DNA of 7,937 nt, taken from the NCBI GenBank assembly GCA_900543055.1, contig UQQI01000059.1, positions 1 to 7,937 on the forward strand. The letters run 5' to 3'. Positions within the stretch are counted from its first letter, which is position 1. Each line of letters begins with the position of its first letter. Positions 5,731 through 7,937 of the stretch are shown here, one piece after another. Made by a program: the position numbers and the translations under genes. Source of the DNA: an uncultured Mollicutes bacterium (GTDB taxonomy: Bacteria; Bacillota_I; Bacilli_A; RF39; UBA660). The notes beneath the pieces are model-generated. The model did not search any database and was not told where the DNA came from. It worked only from the letters and a program-made list of their open reading frames with translations.

Positions 5731-7020
5731 TTAAATTGTCCAATCAATTTTATAATCAGGTAATAATTTTGTTTTAATTGGGTAAACTCTTGGAATTAAT
5801 ATAATTGCTTCGAAATTATTAAGTAATTTTAATTCTTCTTTTGTTATTAATGGCTCAATTCCTTTTTCTGTCTGAGTTTGTCCACATAACGATGATATTT
5901 CCTGTAAAGTATCCATATCATTTGCTAATAAGTAGATAATATTTCCAGATAACATTTTTATTAACTCAGCTTTTTCTTTTCCATAAGCATTTTTTAATTC
6001 TAGTAAACTTCTTATGTAAATACTAAAGTTAATATCAAAACCTCTTGAATTAGATAACATTTTTGGAAAGTTCTTAAATGGAACTAGTGTTTCAAAACCA
6101 TCAATTAATATACTTAGTCTTTTATCAGTTTTTTCATAGTTGTTAGTAGCAGCAAAATATGTTTCTTCTACAATTATTGGAATTAATCTGTTTGATATAT
6201 CTTTGCTTTTGCTAATTATAAACATAGCTGTTTTTTCTTTTTTTATGTTCTCTATATCAAAGTCTGTTGTTGATAACAATTTTAGTAGTGATTCTCTTGA
6301 TATTAAAGTTTTTAATTTTTGAATAAATACAGATACTATGCTTCCTCTAGTTTCTTGTGGTGCTAATATTATATTTGAAAGATTGATATAAACTGGTGAT
6401 AGTTTATCATATTTTTTTATTTTTTCTTTTAAAGAATCTAATTCTGTTACTAAATTTAAAATATTTCCCAGATTTATTTTATCTGCAGGGTTATTATCGA
6501 ATAGATATAAAGAAAGTCCTACAAATAACGAAGTAGCAGAATTATTCCAGAATGGATCTAGACTTGAGTCAAATCTATCTTCGCAACAGAAGTAATATCC
6601 TAGATTTTCTAATAATTCAACTGCTTTGTCTTTTTCGTTATTCATATACAATTTATAAGGATAATTTAACGGGTTAAAACTGTTTCCAGTTTCAGTATTA
6701 TCTAAGTCAATTACTATTGTTTTATAGTTTTTGCTTTTTAATTTATCAGATAACACTTCATAGATTTCTCCTTTTACATCATGAAATATAAATGATTCTT
6801 CTGCTTCTATTACGAGTCTTAGGTGTGGAAGAATGACAGATTGTGTTTTACCACTTCCAGATGTTCCAATTACTAGAGTTTGTTCTCCATCATTTTTTAT
6901 GTATAGACTCTTTTCGTCATACATCATAGGTATTCCTGATTTTTCTATTTTTAAACCAGAACTTATTGGGCTTAATTTTGATTTTAATTCTTCACTTGTT
7001 GCCCATCTTGATTGTGACAT
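5731..7020 (-). CDS. VirD4/TraG-like P-loop ATPase (orphan coupling-protein homologue)
   Basis: The protein belongs to the VirD4/TraG/TraD ATPases, which pump DNA or bring substrates to type IV secretion channels. The family opening SRWATSEELK is at 4-13 and Walker A, GTSGSGKT, at 52-59. FHDVKGEIYE (79-88), NSFNPL (113-118), FWNNSATSLFVGLSLYL (158-173) and ETRGS (223-227) are further family segments. The Walker B strand LSILIDGFETL (302-312) keeps Asp307 but has Gly308 where the family normally has catalytic Glu. The C-terminal part (RGFDINF at 326-332, ELKNAYGKE at 341-349) also fits. At 429 residues it lacks the two N-terminal membrane helices of typical coupling proteins. An in-frame ATG exists at 7068, but ATG 7020 has AAAGGAG at 8 bases, and the likely -10 box lies inside the longer version. 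No relaxase or channel genes are near, so a role in conjugation is unproven. Confidence 0.88.
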   Translation of the reverse strand: MSQSRWATSEELKSKLSPISSGLKIEKSGIPMMYDEKSLYIKNDGEQTLVIGTSGSGKTQSVILPHLRLVIEAEESFIFHDVKGEIYEVLSDKLKSKNYKTIVIDLDNTETGNSFNPLNYPYKLYMNNEKDKAVELLENLGYYFCCEDRFDSSLDPFWNNSATSLFVGLSLYLFDNNPADKINLGNILNLVTELDSLKEKIKKYDKLSPVYINLSNIILAPQETRGSIVSVFIQKLKTLISRESLLKLLSTTDFDIENIKKEKTAMFIISKSKDISNRLIPIIVEETYFAATNNYEKTDKRLSILIDGFETLVPFKNFPKMLSNSRGFDINFSIYIRSLLELKNAYGKEKAELIKMLSGNIIYLLANDMDTLQEISSLCGQTQTEKGIEPLITKEELKLLNNFEAIILIPRVYPIKTKLLPDYKIDWTI

Positions 7021-7028
7021 TTTCATCA

Positions 7029-7048
7029 CTCCTTTCTCTTTCATTATA
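7029..7048 (-). promoter_or_regulatory. -10 box and ribosome binding site of the VirD4-like gene
   Basis: On the minus strand a perfect TATAAT (7043-7048) is followed after 7 bases by AAAGGAG (7029-7035), which is 8 bases from the ATG at 7020 and only 2 from an ATG at 7026. This supports the 7020 start. No -35 is visible at normal spacing; ATGACA (7063-7068) is only 14 bases away from the -10. Confidence 0.5.
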
Positions 7049-7057
7049 TCATTTGTT

Positions 7058-7080
7058 ATTTTTGTCATTTAAACAAAAAT
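7058..7080. repeat. Inverted repeat between divergent promoters, possible operator
   Basis: ATTTTTGT and ACAAAAAT are exact 8-base inverted arms separated by 7 bases. The repeat lies near the middle of the space between the minus-strand -10 box of the VirD4-like gene (7043-7048) and the plus-strand -10 box of the AraC-type gene (7102-7107). It is placed as a shared operator would be. Its AT-rich composition means chance is possible. Confidence 0.4.
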
Positions 7081-7098
7081 GGCTTTTTTATGTTTTTT

Positions 7099-7123
7099 TG
7101 CTATAATATGTATCAGTAAGGAG
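7099..7123 (+). promoter_or_regulatory. Extended -10 promoter and ribosome binding site of the AraC-type gene
   Basis: TG-C-TATAAT (7099-7107) is a perfect extended -10 box, which can work without a good -35; none is visible. AAGGAG (7118-7123) follows after 10 bases, then 6 bases and the ATG at 7130. Transcription should start near 7114, so an in-frame ATG at 7079 cannot be the start. Confidence 0.65.
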
Positions 7124-7129
7124 ATTTTT

Positions 7130-7594
7130 ATGGTTTCAAACGAGTTAGTATGTAATATAATTGAATACTTAAATGACAATATAAATAAAGAAATAACAAT
7201 TAATGAATTAAGTTTATTATTTTACTTTGATAAGACTTATATTATGAAAAGATTTAAAAGTGAATTAGGTATTTCAATTCATGAGTACATTAATACAATT
7301 AGAATATATAATAGTTTAGCTTATTTTAAAGATGATAATTATATATTAAACATTGCTTTAAATAATGGTTTTAATTCTTTAGAATATTTTTCTGAAACTT
7401 TTAAAAAGATTATGGGAGTTTCACCTACTACTTATAAAAATTACTTAGATCATTTAGATATTTCCAACGAGGAATTCGAGAAAATTATAAACAATATATC
7501 TAGAATTAGTTCTATAAAATTTAATACTTTAGATTATTTAAGCCATAGAAAAAGAGATGTTAGTGGTTATGTTAAGATACTTAAATTCAAATAA
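7130..7594 (+). CDS. Small AraC-family transcriptional regulator
   Basis: The 154-residue protein is a DNA-binding regulator made mainly of the AraC/XylS domain. Residues 1-103 hold the two helix-turn-helix units: ITINELSLLFYFDKTYIMKRFKSELG for the first, and ILNIALNNGFNSLEYFSETFKKIMGVSPTTYKN, the conserved AraC signature, for the second. There is no N-terminal sugar-binding or other sensor domain. Instead about 50 residues follow the DNA-binding part (LDISNEEFEKIINNISRI and then a basic YLSHRKRD stretch). They may serve dimerisation or signal sensing, but I do not recognise them. The ATG has AAGGAG at 6 bases and a perfect extended -10 box upstream. It is divergent from the VirD4-like gene, with an inverted repeat between their promoters, so control of itself and that gene is a reasonable guess. 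I see no good terminator behind it. Confidence 0.92.
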   Translation: MVSNELVCNIIEYLNDNINKEITINELSLLFYFDKTYIMKRFKSELGISIHEYINTIRIYNSLAYFKDDNYILNIALNNGFNSLEYFSETFKKIMGVSPTTYKNYLDHLDISNEEFEKIINNISRISSIKFNTLDYLSHRKRDVSGYVKILKFK

Positions 7595-7616
7595 TTCAAA
7601 TTATAACATTACATGA

Positions 7617-7833
7617 AAAAATATTAATAAGAATTCTATTTTATATTTATATTTTTTTAAATTTATTAATATTATTACCCCTAATAACACTATTTCAACT
7701 ATTTCACCTGAAGTATCTATAATAATATGAAATTGAATCTGATAAAATAAGAAGAAAATTATATGGTGAAGAACCAGCAAATGATAAAAATACTATATTT
7801 AGTAAGTTATTAAGAAAATTAAAGAAGAATTAA
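7617..7833 (+). pseudogene. Degraded C-terminal end of an unknown gene
   Basis: From 7726 to the TAA at 7831-7833 one frame encodes 35 protein-like residues, rich in Lys, Arg and Glu (for example KIRRKLYGEEPANDK, ending LLRKLKKN), with no start codon. The frame is closed by TAA at 7723. Directly upstream another plus-strand frame is open from 7617 and reads NNTISTISPEVSIII before a TGA at 7728-7730. A single-base slip in the repeated ATAATAAT near 7719-7727 would join the two, so this looks like the tail of one gene broken by a frameshift and missing its front. I do not recognise the family. Composition is very AT-rich in the upstream part, which weakens that half of the call. Confidence 0.4.
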
Positions 7834-7848
7834 TATACATATAATTAT

Positions 7849-7865
7849 GCACCTCATTAGAGTTT
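7849..7865 (+). repeat. Copy 2 of the imperfect 17-base repeat, possible insertion-sequence start
   Basis: TGCACCTCATTAGAG followed by a T run (from 7848) shares 14 of 17 positions with 5628-5644. The TG start and the following TAGAG-T run recall left ends of IS3-family elements, with any transposase lying beyond the window. This rests on general resemblance only. Confidence 0.3.
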
Positions 7866-7937
7866 TTTTCTCGATTAGTTATAGTTAGTTAAATAGTATA
7901 ATGCAATTTATATAAAATTATTGAATTTACAAGATAA

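Larger units (their letters stand above)
7595..7937. other. Region after the AraC-type gene with remnants only
   Basis: No intact gene is visible in these 343 bases. An 11-base AT-only inverted repeat (7620-7630 and 7663-7673) lies just after the regulator. It has a long loop and only a weak claim to be a terminator. A frameshifted coding tail covers part of 7617-7833, and an insertion-sequence-like start lies at about 7847. A TATAAT at 7897-7902 could drive a plus-strand gene beyond the window. Confidence 0.5.

Noticed and set aside
7021..7068. N-terminal extension of the VirD4-like ATPase from an ATG at 7068
   Set aside because: The likely -10 box and ribosome binding site lie inside it, and the family-like sequence begins only after the ATG at 7020.
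7079..7129. N-terminal extension of the AraC-type regulator from an ATG at 7079
   Set aside because: It would start upstream of the perfect extended -10 box at 7099-7107, and it encodes a Phe/Cys/Ile-rich run unlike the rest of the protein.
7620..7673. 11-base AT-only inverted repeat as terminator of the AraC-type gene
   Set aside because: The stem has no G or C, the loop is over 30 bases, and no T run follows directly; chance is likely in DNA this AT-rich.
1..7937. CRISPR arrays, tRNA or rRNA genes
   Set aside because: I found no regularly spaced repeats, no cloverleaf-like GC-richer stretch and no rRNA-like segment on either strand.

Overview
The window is strongly AT-rich, uses the standard code (Trp is TGG; the nucleotidyltransferase gene ends in TGA) and carries Bacillota-type Shine-Dalgarno sites, U-tailed hairpin terminators and cotJ spore-coat genes. 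This suggests a low-GC Bacillota, probably an uncultured gut member of the Bacilli. The lineage is inferred from composition and gene content; no marker gene is present.

Nearly everything is on the minus strand, so transcription runs right to left. From right to left: a 429-residue VirD4/TraG-like ATPase without membrane segments (5731-7020); a gene-free 445-base stretch with two minus-strand terminators and a possible gene scrap; a cotJ operon in which CotJA-like and CotJB sequence are fused in one protein (4866-5285), overlapped by the CotJC manganese catalase (4211-4873); a two-domain GNAT acetyltransferase (3407-4147); a coupled pair of a DUF5662 protein and an NTP_transf_6-type nucleotidyltransferase (2171-3351); and two proteins I do not recognise (1715-2095 and 64-1650). 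Hairpin terminators follow five of these units: ATPase, cotJ, GNAT, the 126-residue protein and the 528-residue protein. Several small units therefore lie back to back rather than in one long operon.

The only intact plus-strand gene is a small AraC-type regulator (7130-7594), divergent from the ATPase gene. Their two -10 boxes face away from each other around an 8-base inverted repeat, so the regulator may control both genes. Beyond it, 7595-7937 holds only a degraded coding tail and a sequence that may be the start of an insertion sequence. The right third (about 5290-7937) therefore looks like accessory, partly decayed DNA.

The main points for follow-up are the CotJA-CotJB fusion with Asn/Tyr-rich ends, the orphan coupling-protein-like ATPase whose Walker B glutamate is replaced by glycine, the divergent regulator/ATPase control region, and a repeated layout in which the -10 box lies only 6-10 bases before the ribosome binding site. 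That layout implies very short mRNA leaders.
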